From a bacterium (GTDB lineage Bacteria > Patescibacteriota > Minisyncoccia > Minisyncoccales > CG1-02-41-26), in NCBI GenBank assembly GCA_030616605.1, contig JAUWWY010000002.1, positions 182,867 through 224,477 on the forward strand: 41,611 bases of DNA. Direction: 5' to 3'. Positions within the stretch are counted from its first letter, which is position 1; every line of letters begins with the position of its first letter. The position numbers were made by a program, and so were the translations under genes. The notes under the pieces were generated by a model. That model worked only from the letters and a program-made list of their open reading frames with translations, was not told where the DNA came from and did no database searches. Below, piece after piece: positions 30,744 through 38,249 of the stretch.

Positions 30744-32411
30744 ATGTCAGAAACAAACTTTTTTGCTGAAGCCATTTTTCGGACAAAGAGAAAAAAATTC
30801 GGAATTAAACTCGACGATAGACGTCGGCATGTTTATATTATTGGAAAAACTGGAATGGGTAAGACCGAACTTTTAAAAAATATGGCTATTCAGGATATTA
30901 GAGAAGGTAAAGGAGTTGGCTTTATTGACCCTCATGGAGAAGCGGCTGAGGAACTTTTAGATTTTATTCCCGAGAATCGAATTGATGATGTAGTTTATTT
31001 TAATCCAGCCGATTTTGATTATCCCATTGCTTTCAATGTCATGGAAAAAGTTGATGTTGAACACAGACATTTGGTAGCTTCGGGTTTAATGGGGGTTTTT
31101 AAAAAAATTTGGCCCGATGTCTGGTCAGCCCGAATGGAATATATTTTACACAATTCGATTTTAGCTCTTCTTGAATATCCCGATTCCACTCTTTTGGGGA
31201 TAAACCGGATATTAGCTGATTCTGAATATCGGAAGAAAGTCATTGAGAAGATAAGAGACCCGGTAGTTAAGTCATTTTGGATTAATGAATTTGCCAGATA
31301 TACTCAGCGTTATGAAGTTGAAGCAACTGCCGCCATTCAAAATAAAATCGGCCAATTTATTTCTGCTCCTTTAATTAGAAATATTGTTGGTCAAACTACT
31401 TCTTCAGTTGATATGAGAAAGGTGATGGACGAGGGTAAAATTTTGATTTTAAACTTATCAAAAGGCAGGATAGGAGAGGATACCTCAAAACTTTTGGGAG
31501 GACTTTTAGTAACCAAACTACAATTGGCGGCAATGTCCAGAGTGGATATACCAGAGAGTCAAAGAAGGGATTTCTTTTTGTATGTTGATGAATTTCAAAA
31601 TTTTGCCACCGAATCTTTTGTTAATATTTTATCTGAAGCCAGAAAATATAGATTAAGTTTAATCTTGGCTCATCAATATATTGCTCAAATGGAAGAGACA
31701 GTCGGAGATGCTGTTTTCGGCAATATTGGGACATTAGTTTCTTTTAGAATAGGAGCCGAAGATGCCGAATATTTAGAAAAGGAATTTTCCCCGGAATTTT
31801 ACGCCAGAGACTTTGTTAATCTGCCAAAATATCAGATATATTTAAAATTAATGGTTGATGGAGTTGCCGGCCGGCCCTTTTCAGCCCAAACCCTGGTACC
31901 TTTTGAAAAAATAGAGAAGAGTCAGGCAAAAAAAATTATTACCAGTTGCAGAGAAAAATATACTACTGGTCGCCAAACCGTAGAAGAAAAAATTGCTCGC
32001 TGGACTGGAGACTATGTTTTAGAAAAAAAACCATCAGCCTCTGAATTAGAACTCTATGATGCTAAATGCCAGAAATGCGACAAATGGACAAAAGTCCCTT
32101 TCAAGCCCGACCCCAAGCGACCCGTTTATTGTAAATCCTGTTTGAAAGAAATGAGAGAAAAAGAATCAGAGGGAAATAAAGAAAATAAGGAAGATATCAA
32201 AACTTTAACCCTTGAAGAACTGCTCTTAAAAAAACCAGTTTCTTTTTCTGGCCGAAAAGAAAGAAAGAAAGAAAAAAAAGAAATTGATAAAGAAAGCTTA
32301 AAAGAAACACTTAAAAAAGCCCTGGGAAATTCCCAGAAAGAATCAAAGGAAGAAAAAAAAAGAGAAAATAAAAGAGGTAAAATAGAACCAGGAGAGACAG
32401 TGAAATTCTAA
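30744..32411 (+). CDS. VirD4/TraG-like ATPase with a C-terminal zinc knuckle
   Basis: Predicted hexameric DNA- or protein-pumping ATPase related to type IV coupling proteins and HerA/TraG. Walker A GKTGMGKTELL is at 34-44. FIDPHGEAAEELLDFIP follows, and Walker B LYVDEFQNF is near 279-287, with the ILAHQYIAQM helix after it. There is no N-terminal membrane helix; anchoring is probably through the preceding membrane protein. After the motor, a CxxC...CxxC knuckle (about 442-465, KCQKCDKW then RPVYCKSC) and a highly charged tail are appended. I associate this zinc module with Parcubacteria. No relaxase, VirB4, pilin or other T4SS gene is in the window, so function is open: DNA export/import, chromosome handling or secretion. 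Confidence 0.85.
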   Translation: MSETNFFAEAIFRTKRKKFGIKLDDRRRHVYIIGKTGMGKTELLKNMAIQDIREGKGVGFIDPHGEAAEELLDFIPENRIDDVVYFNPADFDYPIAFNVMEKVDVEHRHLVASGLMGVFKKIWPDVWSARMEYILHNSILALLEYPDSTLLGINRILADSEYRKKVIEKIRDPVVKSFWINEFARYTQRYEVEATAAIQNKIGQFISAPLIRNIVGQTTSSVDMRKVMDEGKILILNLSKGRIGEDTSKLLGGLLVTKLQLAAMSRVDIPESQRRDFFLYVDEFQNFATESFVNILSEARKYRLSLILAHQYIAQMEETVGDAVFGNIGTLVSFRIGAEDAEYLEKEFSPEFYARDFVNLPKYQIYLKLMVDGVAGRPFSAQTLVPFEKIEKSQAKKIITSCREKYTTGRQTVEEKIARWTGDYVLEKKPSASELELYDAKCQKCDKWTKVPFKPDPKRPVYCKSCLKEMREKESEGNKENKEDIKTLTLEELLLKKPVSFSGRKERKKEKKEIDKESLKETLKKALGNSQKESKEEKKRENKRGKIEPGETVKF

Positions 32412-32434
32412 AGGCTTTGGTCTGAAAATCCGAG

Positions 32435-32453
32435 TCCTGAACTTGTCGAAGGG
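32435..32453 (+). repeat. Short dispersed repeat (ctgaacttgtcgaagg type)
   Basis: tcctgaacttgtcgaaggg is a variant of a palindromic short repeat common in bacterial intergenic DNA. Its minus-strand translation gives the well-known spurious PFDKxR peptide. It abuts the GC-rich element at 32453. Confidence 0.6.
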
Positions 32454-32596
32454 CGAAGGCAGATCTCTTGCCATAGGCCTCTCGGAGGCCGAGCGGGCAT
32501 GGTGTCGCCGAAGGCGACGAGCGAGGCCGAGAGGGAGCGGCAATTTTCTCGCTGGGGAAATTGACCGCGTCCGATGGCGGGAGAGACTGCCGAGCA
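32453..32596 (+). repeat. GC-rich hairpin element, copy 2 (pgk leader)
   Basis: Near-identical to the minus strand of 7683-7845, apart from lacking the 20-bp palindromic insertion and a few substitutions. It contains CCTCTCG...CGAGAGG arms and an uninterrupted GTCGCC-GAA-GGCGAC hairpin. It ends 16 bases before the pgk ATG, in the same orientation relative to the gene as copy 1. The 201-base gap between the ATPase gene and pgk holds this element and the short repeat before it. Confidence 0.9.
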
Positions 32597-32612
32597 CTTA
32601 ACAGTTTTTAAC

Positions 32613-33788
32613 ATGAACTCTCTCAAAAATTCCAATCTCCAAGCTAAGCGGGTTCTTGTTCGCTGTGATTTCAATGTGCCAATAAAGAATGGTAAAGTTT
32701 TAGATGATTTTAAAATCCAAAGAACTCTCGAGACTATTAGCTTTTTAAAAAAAGCAGGAGCAAAAATAATCTTAACCAGTCATTTAGGGTCGCCCTTAAA
32801 GACAGAAAGAAAAAAACAAAGATTAAAAGAATTTAGTTTAAAACCGGTTCAAAAAAAACTTCAGGATTTATTGAAAGAAAAGATTAGATTTTCTAAAAGG
32901 TGTATTAAAAGAAAGGCAAAAAAAGAAATTAAAAGATTGAAAAATGGTCAAATTCTAATTTTGGAAAACCTAAGATTTGAAAAAGGAGAAAAAGAAAATA
33001 ATGAAAAATTTGCTAAAGAATTAGCTAAACTCGGTGATGTTTATATTAATGAAGCATTTAGTACTTGTCACAGAAATCACGCTTCAATTGTCTTTTTGCC
33101 GAAGCTTTTGCCCCATTTTGTTGGATTAAATTTTGAAAAAGAGATTGAGGTTTTATCGCGAATTTCTCAAAATCCAAAACATCCTTTAGTCGTTATAATC
33201 GGAGGAATAAAGATTGCTTCTAAAATTGGAGTAATTAAAAAATTTCTGGAGGTTTGCGATCATCTTCTTTTGGGCGGTAAGATTGTTAATAATATTTTGA
33301 CAGTTAAAGGAATTTCTATTGGAAAACCTTGGCCAGAAGAAAAAGTTGTAGAAATTATTAAAAAAATCAATTTAACTGATCCTAAAGTTCACTTACCGAT
33401 TGATGTTTTGGTTTCTCCTGATATAAGTGGTGAAGTTTATGTCCGAAACACTGGTCCGGGCAGTGTTAGAAAAGATGAAGGAATTTTTGATATTGGCATT
33501 GAAACTATAAATACATTTTCAGAAATTATTAAACAAGCTCAGACAATATTTTGGTCTGGACCTTTAGGGGTTTTTGAGAATGAAAAATTTGAAAAAGGGA
33601 CTCAAGAAATAGCTAAAATTATTGGAGAGTCTAAGGATGCATTTACTGTAGCTGGAGGAGGGGATACTGTCCGGGCTTTAAAAAAGTTTAATCTTTTAGA
33701 TAATTTTTCCTTTGTTTCAACAGGTGGAAGTGCAATGTTGGCATTCTTAACTGGGGAGAAATTGCCTGGTATTGAAGCCCTGAGGTAA
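32613..33788 (+). CDS. pgk: Phosphoglycerate kinase
   Basis: Glycolytic enzyme that transfers phosphate between 1,3-bisphosphoglycerate and ADP. The N-terminal substrate domain shows RVLVRCDFNVPI, KIILTSHLGSP, LILENLRFEKGE and the NEAFSTCHRNHASIV block. The nucleotide domain shows the FWSGPLGVFENEKFEKGT and AGGGDTVRAL motifs, ending with SFVSTGGSAMLAFLTGEKLPGIEAL. I start at the ATG at 32613 (MNSLKNSNL), giving 391 residues, a normal length. The ORF-track start at 32574 reads through the GC-rich repeat and yields the same spurious peptide (M-A-x-E-T-A-E-H) as the topA extension. Confidence 0.96.
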   Translation: MNSLKNSNLQAKRVLVRCDFNVPIKNGKVLDDFKIQRTLETISFLKKAGAKIILTSHLGSPLKTERKKQRLKEFSLKPVQKKLQDLLKEKIRFSKRCIKRKAKKEIKRLKNGQILILENLRFEKGEKENNEKFAKELAKLGDVYINEAFSTCHRNHASIVFLPKLLPHFVGLNFEKEIEVLSRISQNPKHPLVVIIGGIKIASKIGVIKKFLEVCDHLLLGGKIVNNILTVKGISIGKPWPEEKVVEIIKKINLTDPKVHLPIDVLVSPDISGEVYVRNTGPGSVRKDEGIFDIGIETINTFSEIIKQAQTIFWSGPLGVFENEKFEKGTQEIAKIIGESKDAFTVAGGGDTVRALKKFNLLDNFSFVSTGGSAMLAFLTGEKLPGIEALR

Positions 33789-33791
33789 AAA

Positions 33792-34940
33792 ATGGAGATT
33801 AAGAATTTAAAAAAAGCGGCAGATAGAATCAAAAAAGCAATCAAAGAAAAAGAAAAAATCGTTCTTTTTAGTGATGCTGATTTAGATGGGACAACTTCTT
33901 TGATTATTTTGGAAGAGACAATAAAAAATTTGGGCGGAGGAATTTCGGCCCTTTATTTTCCTGATAGAGGAAAGGAAGGAAGTGGTTTAAATGAGGAGGC
34001 TTTAAAATTTTTAAAAAAATATTCTCCAGCTTTAATAATTTTATTGGATTCTGGAATAGGGAATTTTAAAGAAATTGAAAAAGCAAAAGAATTGGGTTTT
34101 AAGGTAATAATAATTGACCACCACGAAATATTAGGGAAACTTCCTGTTGCCGAAATCGTTGTTGATCCGAAACAAAAAGGAGAAAAATATCCTTTTAAAT
34201 CATTGGCTGCTTGTGGTTTAAGTTTTAAACTTGCTGAACTTCTTTTAGAAGGCAGGATTTCAAAAAATATTAAAGAGAGCTTTTTGGAATTAGTGGCTCT
34301 GGGTACTATAGCCGACAAAATGCCTCAAATTGAAGATAATAAAGTTTTTATTGAAGCGGGATTAGACCATTTATCTTTTACTTTTCGGCCAGGTCTTAAA
34401 GTATTTTTTAAATTTTTTGAAAAAGAAACATATTCCTTTTCAGAGATTGTTCAGAAAATTATTTCAACTTTACAGATTACCGATAACAAAAATCATTTAA
34501 CAGAGGGCTATTTACTCTTAAGTGAATCAGACGAAAAAAAAGCTGAAAAACTTCTTGAATCTCTTTTAAAAAAATCTTCCCAAAGACAAAAAGCTATAAA
34601 AGAACTGATTAGTCAGATAGAAGAAAAAATTGTCTTAAGTGATTCTCCAATTATTTTTAAAGGGGGAGAGGATATTCCTTCTAATTTAACAGGTGCTTTA
34701 GCTGGAAGAATTTATTCAAAATTTAAAAAACCAACCTTCATTTTTACAATTAAAAAAAATTTAATTAGAGGTTCAGTAAGAAATCCTCAGGAGGTAAATA
34801 GTGTTGAAGCTTTAAGTCATTGTTCCTCTTTACTTGAGACTTACGGCGGTCATGCCCAGGCTTCCGGCTTCACTGTTAAAAAAAAGAACTTAGAAAAATT
34901 TGAAACCTGTCTTGAGGAATACTTCAAGTCTCATGAATAA
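33792..34940 (+). CDS. DHH-family phosphoesterase (RecJ-like)
   Basis: Predicted manganese-dependent nuclease or phosphodiesterase. Motif I appears as LFSDADLDGTTS, motif II as LLDSGIG, the DHH motif as IIDHHEILG, and a further metal Asp in LVALGTIADKMP. The C-terminal DHHA1 domain contains TYGGHAQASGF. The 382 residues match the catalytic core of RecJ (DHH plus DHHA1) without the OB-fold and later domains of full RecJ (about 570). It could be a short RecJ exonuclease or a related oligonucleotide/cyclic-dinucleotide phosphodiesterase; RecJ-like is favoured by the motif spacing. rnhA overlaps its end. Confidence 0.88.
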   Translation: MEIKNLKKAADRIKKAIKEKEKIVLFSDADLDGTTSLIILEETIKNLGGGISALYFPDRGKEGSGLNEEALKFLKKYSPALIILLDSGIGNFKEIEKAKELGFKVIIIDHHEILGKLPVAEIVVDPKQKGEKYPFKSLAACGLSFKLAELLLEGRISKNIKESFLELVALGTIADKMPQIEDNKVFIEAGLDHLSFTFRPGLKVFFKFFEKETYSFSEIVQKIISTLQITDNKNHLTEGYLLLSESDEKKAEKLLESLLKKSSQRQKAIKELISQIEEKIVLSDSPIIFKGGEDIPSNLTGALAGRIYSKFKKPTFIFTIKKNLIRGSVRNPQEVNSVEALSHCSSLLETYGGHAQASGFTVKKKNLEKFETCLEEYFKSHE

Positions 34941-35373
34941 ATTAATTATTTACATTGACGGTGGAGCAAGAGGTAACCCGGGACCAGCTGCTCTCGGAAT
35001 TTTATTTTTAACAGAAAAAAGAGAAGTTTTTAAAGAATATTCCCAATATCTTGGTAAGAAGACAAACAATGAGGCAGAATATCTTGCTTTAATTTTTGCT
35101 TTAAAAAAAAGCAAAGCTCTTTTTGGTCGAGAAAAAATAAAAAACCTTTTGATAGAATTAAAATCTGATTCTGAGCTTTTAGTAAAACAAATGAAAGGGG
35201 AATATAAAATAAAAGAGCCAAAAATTCAATCACTTTTTTTACAAGCTTGGAATTTAAAAGTTGATTTCAGAAAGTTAAAATTTTTATTAATTCCCCGGGA
35301 AAAAAACAAAGAAGCTGATAAATTAGTTAATGAAGCTTTAGATAGTGAAACTAGCAAAAAAACCTTGTTTTAG
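34933..35373 (+). CDS. rnhA: Ribonuclease H (type I fold)
   Basis: Cleaves the RNA strand of RNA-DNA hybrids. Catalytic residues are in IYIDGGARGNPGP (Asp), NNEAEYLALI (Glu) and ELKSDSELLVKQMKGEYKIK (Asp), with a final acidic KEADKLVNEAL. The start is the ATG at 34933 (MNKLIIYIDGG), overlapping the DHH gene by eight bases; the ORF-track start adds 11 unconserved residues. At 146 residues it resembles the shorter RNase HI class found in Gram-positives and archaea, lacking the basic protrusion of the E. coli enzyme. Confidence 0.92.
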   Translation: MNKLIIYIDGGARGNPGPAALGILFLTEKREVFKEYSQYLGKKTNNEAEYLALIFALKKSKALFGREKIKNLLIELKSDSELLVKQMKGEYKIKEPKIQSLFLQAWNLKVDFRKLKFLLIPREKNKEADKLVNEALDSETSKKTLF

Positions 35374-35384
35374 TTTGAGTCCTA

Positions 35385-35413
35385 TTTACTTTTAATAATC
35401 TTTTTGATATAAT
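35385..35413 (+). promoter_or_regulatory. Promoter of rnpB
   Basis: TTTACT, 17 bases, perfect TATAAT (35408-35413). The predicted start is at about 35420, exactly where the RNase P P1 stem begins. Confidence 0.75.
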
Positions 35414-35419
35414 TAAAAA

Positions 35420-35776
35420 GTTCAAGTAGGCAAGGCAACCGCCCTTTACCTTTAGTTAAAGGTGAAGGGAGGAAAGTCCGAACACTCATTCCATTTGGTC
35501 TAAAAAAGTAGCGGGTAACACCCGTCGCTAGTAATGGTAGAGGTGCGAACAGAGACGTGCGAGGCCGAAAGGCCGAGCACCCCGTCGAATGACGGGGCAG
35601 TCCTCGAGTAATCGAGGGGTGAAACGGCTAAATCCTTACTGGGTGCAAGAAGAAACTCTTTGGACATTCTCCGGATTTGCCCAAAGAGAAAAAGTGCTTC
35701 GCTAGAGCCAAGGAGTAATCTTTGGCCCAGATAAATGGTTGTCCTCGACAGAATTCGGCTTATTGCCTGCTTGAAC
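35420..35776 (+). ncRNA. rnpB: RNase P RNA (bacterial type)
   Basis: Catalytic RNA that removes 5' leaders from tRNA precursors. The two universal signatures are present: gaggaaagtccg at 35469-35480 (P4 5' side) and acagaattcggcttat at 35748-35763 (P4 3' side). The ends pair as P1 (gttcaag...cttgaac). Internal hairpins such as gaggccgaaaggcc and ccccgtcgaatgacgggg are visible. Length of about 357 nt fits a type A RNA. It stands between rnhA and murJ with its own promoter and terminator. Confidence 0.97.
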
Positions 35777-35786
35777 TTTTTTTATT

Positions 35787-35822
35787 CCTCACTTTTAATC
35801 TTGTATAAAGTGGGGGATTTAT
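35787..35822 (+). terminator. Terminator after rnpB
   Basis: The T run directly after P1 (ctttttttatt) is followed by a cctcacttt / aaagtgggg hairpin (9 bp, one G-U) and then atttattta. Either or both could end rnpB transcription. Confidence 0.6.
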
Positions 35823-35835
35823 TTAGAATAAGAGA

Positions 35836-37494
35836 ATGATTAGTAAGCTCTTAAACTCAAAGACAAAAACAGTTACTTTTAGCGCTTTTTTATTGGGTGT
35901 TTCTATTCTTTTTAGCCGTCTTCTGGGTCTGATTAGAGATAATCTTTTAGCCAATCTTTTTCCCAAAAGCCAAACCGATATTTATTTTGCTGCTTTCCGG
36001 ATACCTGATTTTCTTTACGGTATTTTAATAACCGGAGGAATAGTTGCTGTTTTTCTGCCTATTTTTGCTGAGAATTTCAAAAAAAGTCGTTTCCAGGCTC
36101 AATCTTTAACCAACACTGTCCTAACTTTTTTTCTAATCAACTTAATTCTCATTTCAACTATTTTAATAATTTTTACTCCCCAGCTTATTGAAATTATTAC
36201 TCCCGGCTTTAGTCAAGCCCAGAAAGCTCTCACTATTACCTTAGCTCGAATAATGTTTTTAAGCTCGATTCTTTTGGGGATTTCAGCGATATTCTCCAGT
36301 ATTTTACAATATTTTAATTTGTTTTTTGCTTATGCCTTAGCTCCTATTTTCTATAATCTCGGCATCATCCTCGGTATTTTATTTTTTGTTCCCTCTTTTG
36401 GCTTGAAAGGTTTGGCTTTTGGTGTAATTTTAGGAGCTTTTCTCCATTTAGTTATTCAATTTCCTCCACTTTTAAAGCATGGATTTTCTTTTCGGTTTTC
36501 TTTTAATTTTAAATCTCCAGGACTAAAGAAAATTCTTAAACTGATGGCTCCCCGAACATTAGGCTCTGCTGCTTATCATATTAATTTAATTGTTATTACT
36601 GCTATTGCTTCCACTCTTTCTCCGGGTTCAATCAGTGTTTTCAATTTTGCTAACAATCTTCAACATGTTCCAATTGGCTTAATTGGAACTTCTTTTGCTA
36701 TAGCCAGTTTTCCTTTTCTTTCCCGAAACTTCATTGAAAATAAAAAAGAAAAATTTTTAAAAAATTTTTCTCAAACCTTCAACCAAATCCTTTTTTTAAT
36801 AATTCCATTAAGTTGTTTGATGTTTCTTTTAAGAGCCCAGATAGTAAGATTAATTCTGGGAACCTCGATTTCAGGAGAGGGTTATTTCGGCTGGTTTCAA
36901 ACTCGCTTAACCGCTGCCTCTTTGGGAATTTTCGCTTTTTCTTTGTTTGCTGCTGCCTTGCTGCCGTTTTTGGTCCGGGTTTTCTACTCTTTTCAGGATA
37001 CAAAAACTCCGGTTAAAATCGCACTTGCCTCAATGGCTTTGAATATTGGTTCATGTTATCTTTTTGTCTGGTTGTTAAGTTTTTCTAATTTTTTCCAAAA
37101 AGCAGCTGTTGGCCTTTTAAAGCTTAGAGATATTGAAAATATCTCGGTTATTGGTTTGCCCTTGGCTCTTTCAATCTCTGTTATTTTTCAATTATTTTTA
37201 CTTATCTTTTTTCTAAAAAGAAAAATAAAAGTCTTGAATTACAAAAAAATTTATTCATCTTTGAAAAAAATTTTAATTGCCAGTTTTTTAATGTCAATTT
37301 TAATTTATTTTACCTTACAGGTATTTCCCTTAATAGGAGGAAACACTAAAACTGTTTTAGGAATTCTTCTTCAGGCACTCCTTGCTCTAATTGTTGGGAT
37401 ATCAGCTTATATTTTCTTTTCTCTAAATTTAAAATTAAAAGAACCAAAGCTTATTTTCTCTTCAATTTCCGCTCAATTCAAAAGAAAACATTGA
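35836..37494 (+). CDS. murJ: Lipid II flippase MurJ
   Basis: Polytopic membrane protein that moves lipid II to the outer face of the membrane for peptidoglycan assembly. The MOP-superfamily pattern is visible: an opening helix with GVSILFSRLLGLIRDNLLA, then TDIYFAAFRIPDFLYGIL, and about 14 hydrophobic segments over 552 residues. The mid-protein APRTLGSAAYHINLIV and FNFANNLQHVPIGLIGTSFAIASFPFLSR segments are typical of MurJ. Together with murB and the PAP2 phosphatase it supports a peptidoglycan-containing envelope. Confidence 0.95.
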   Translation: MISKLLNSKTKTVTFSAFLLGVSILFSRLLGLIRDNLLANLFPKSQTDIYFAAFRIPDFLYGILITGGIVAVFLPIFAENFKKSRFQAQSLTNTVLTFFLINLILISTILIIFTPQLIEIITPGFSQAQKALTITLARIMFLSSILLGISAIFSSILQYFNLFFAYALAPIFYNLGIILGILFFVPSFGLKGLAFGVILGAFLHLVIQFPPLLKHGFSFRFSFNFKSPGLKKILKLMAPRTLGSAAYHINLIVITAIASTLSPGSISVFNFANNLQHVPIGLIGTSFAIASFPFLSRNFIENKKEKFLKNFSQTFNQILFLIIPLSCLMFLLRAQIVRLILGTSISGEGYFGWFQTRLTAASLGIFAFSLFAAALLPFLVRVFYSFQDTKTPVKIALASMALNIGSCYLFVWLLSFSNFFQKAAVGLLKLRDIENISVIGLPLALSISVIFQLFLLIFFLKRKIKVLNYKKIYSSLKKILIASFLMSILIYFTLQVFPLIGGNTKTVLGILLQALLALIVGISAYIFFSLNLKLKEPKLIFSSISAQFKRKH

Positions 37495-37520
37495 AAAAAG
37501 GCAAAAAATTTTGTATTCTA

Positions 37521-37619
37521 TCAGTAGAAGAGAGGAGTTAAGAGCCAAAGAACCATACTCAGAACTATTAACAAAATTACAATTATCCAGATAATTTTAA
37601 ATATAGTTTTGATTTTCAT
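37521..37619 (-). CDS. Candidate 32-residue single-TM microprotein
   Basis: Below the ORF-track cut-off. On the minus strand an ATG at 37619 opens 32 codons ending in TGA. The peptide begins MKIKTIFKIIW and continues as an uninterrupted run of Ile, Val, Leu and Met (about residues 9-28), finishing with a Pro-Leu-Phe-Tyr end, so it would be a single membrane-spanning segment with a positive cytoplasmic N-terminus. It is divergent from the DivIC-like gene, with 11 bases between the two start codons, and occupies most of the murJ-DivIC gap. No family is recognised and no clear Shine-Dalgarno sequence is seen. Confidence 0.5.
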   Translation of the reverse strand: MKIKTIFKIIWIIVILLIVLSMVLWLLTPLFY

Positions 37620-37630
37620 GTTTTATTTTT

Positions 37631-38032
37631 ATGATAACATCTTTTCGCAGATTTAAAAAGAAGAAAAATCCTTCTGTTTACTTTATAACAATTTTGATTT
37701 TTTTAATCACTGGAATTCTAGTCTTCTCCTCTCTTCTTAACTTTAAAATAGTCAAAAAGATAGCAAAGGTTAGAAGCGAAGTAAGTTCTTTAGAAGAAGA
37801 AATTGAAAACTTAGAATTAAACAAAAAGAAACTTTCAGAAAAAATATCAGAAGCAGAAAGTAGAGTTTATTTAGAAAGAATAGCTAAAGAGGAAAAGAAT
37901 CTTAAATGGCCAGGAGAGAAAGTTGTAGCTTTTATACTGTTAAAAAGCCAGAAGGAACAAGAAGAAAAAGAAAATCAAGTTGAGGAAAAAAATTTCTGGC
38001 AAGAAATTTTAGAGAAAATCGGAATAAAATAA
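37631..38032 (+). CDS. DivIC/FtsB-like septum formation initiator
   Basis: Bitopic division protein. A basic cytoplasmic N-terminus (FRRFKKKKN) is followed by one membrane helix (about 18-40), then a coiled coil of about 40 residues (VSSLEEEIENLELNKKKLSEKI). A short conserved end (RVYLERIAKEEKNLKWPGEKVV) resembles the FtsB/DivIC/FtsL family, where this region contacts FtsQ or FtsW. The Lys/Glu-rich tail is variable. At 133 residues it is the usual size. Two tRNAs and prfB, ftsE and ftsX follow on the same strand. Confidence 0.85.
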   Translation: MITSFRRFKKKKNPSVYFITILIFLITGILVFSSLLNFKIVKKIAKVRSEVSSLEEEIENLELNKKKLSEKISEAESRVYLERIAKEEKNLKWPGEKVVAFILLKSQKEQEEKENQVEEKNFWQEILEKIGIK

Positions 38033-38061
38033 GTTTACACTGAGTCCGTAAGGGTGAAGTG
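38032..38061 (+). repeat. tRNA leader repeat, copy 1
   Basis: agtttacactgag, then 10 bases, then tgaagtg. The last G is the first base of tRNA-Gly. cact and agtg can pair as a short hairpin. Copy 2 is at 38134. Confidence 0.65.
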
Positions 38062-38134
38062 CGGGGTTAGTTGATCGGTTCAACGTAACCTTCCCAAGGT
38101 TGAGAGGCGGGTTCGACTCCCGTACCCCGCTCCA
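38061..38134 (+). tRNA. tRNA-Gly(CCC)
   Basis: Acceptor GCGGGGT pairs with ACCCCGC plus discriminator T, and a genome-encoded CCA follows. The anticodon arm TAACC-TTCCCAA-GGTTG gives CCC, decoding GGG. The T arm GCGGG-TTCGACT-CCCGT is complete. Confidence 0.96.
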
Positions 38135-38158
38135 GTTTACACTGAGCTTGTTGAAGTG
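38134..38158 (+). repeat. tRNA leader repeat, copy 2
   Basis: agtttacactgag, then 5 bases, then tgaagtg, ending on the first base of tRNA-Thr. Its first base is the last A of the tRNA-Gly CCA, so the repeat fills the whole tRNA spacer. The cactgagcttgttgaagtg part is a common short palindromic repeat. Confidence 0.65.
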
Positions 38159-38229
38159 CCGGAGTAACTCAGTGGTAGAGTAGCTATCTCGTAAATAGCA
38201 AGTCGTGGGTTCGATTCCCCCCTCCGGCT
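38158..38229 (+). tRNA. tRNA-Thr(CGT)
   Basis: Acceptor GCCGGAG pairs with CTCCGGC plus discriminator T. The anticodon arm GCTAT-CTCGTAA-ATAGC gives CGT, decoding ACG. The D arm is CTC...GAG. The T stem has one apparent T-C mismatch around the loop TTCGATT. CCA is not encoded. prfB follows 20 bases later. Confidence 0.95.
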
Positions 38230-38249
38230 CAAATAAAATTTTGTATAAA

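Noticed and set aside
32574-32612. Thirteen-codon N-terminal extension of pgk
   Set aside because: It is repeat-derived, as for topA. The ATG at 32613 gives a normal PGK.
38205-38249. Upstream start for prfB
   Set aside because: It lies inside the tRNA-Thr gene and would translate the T arm. The ATG at 38250 fits the RF2 N-terminus.
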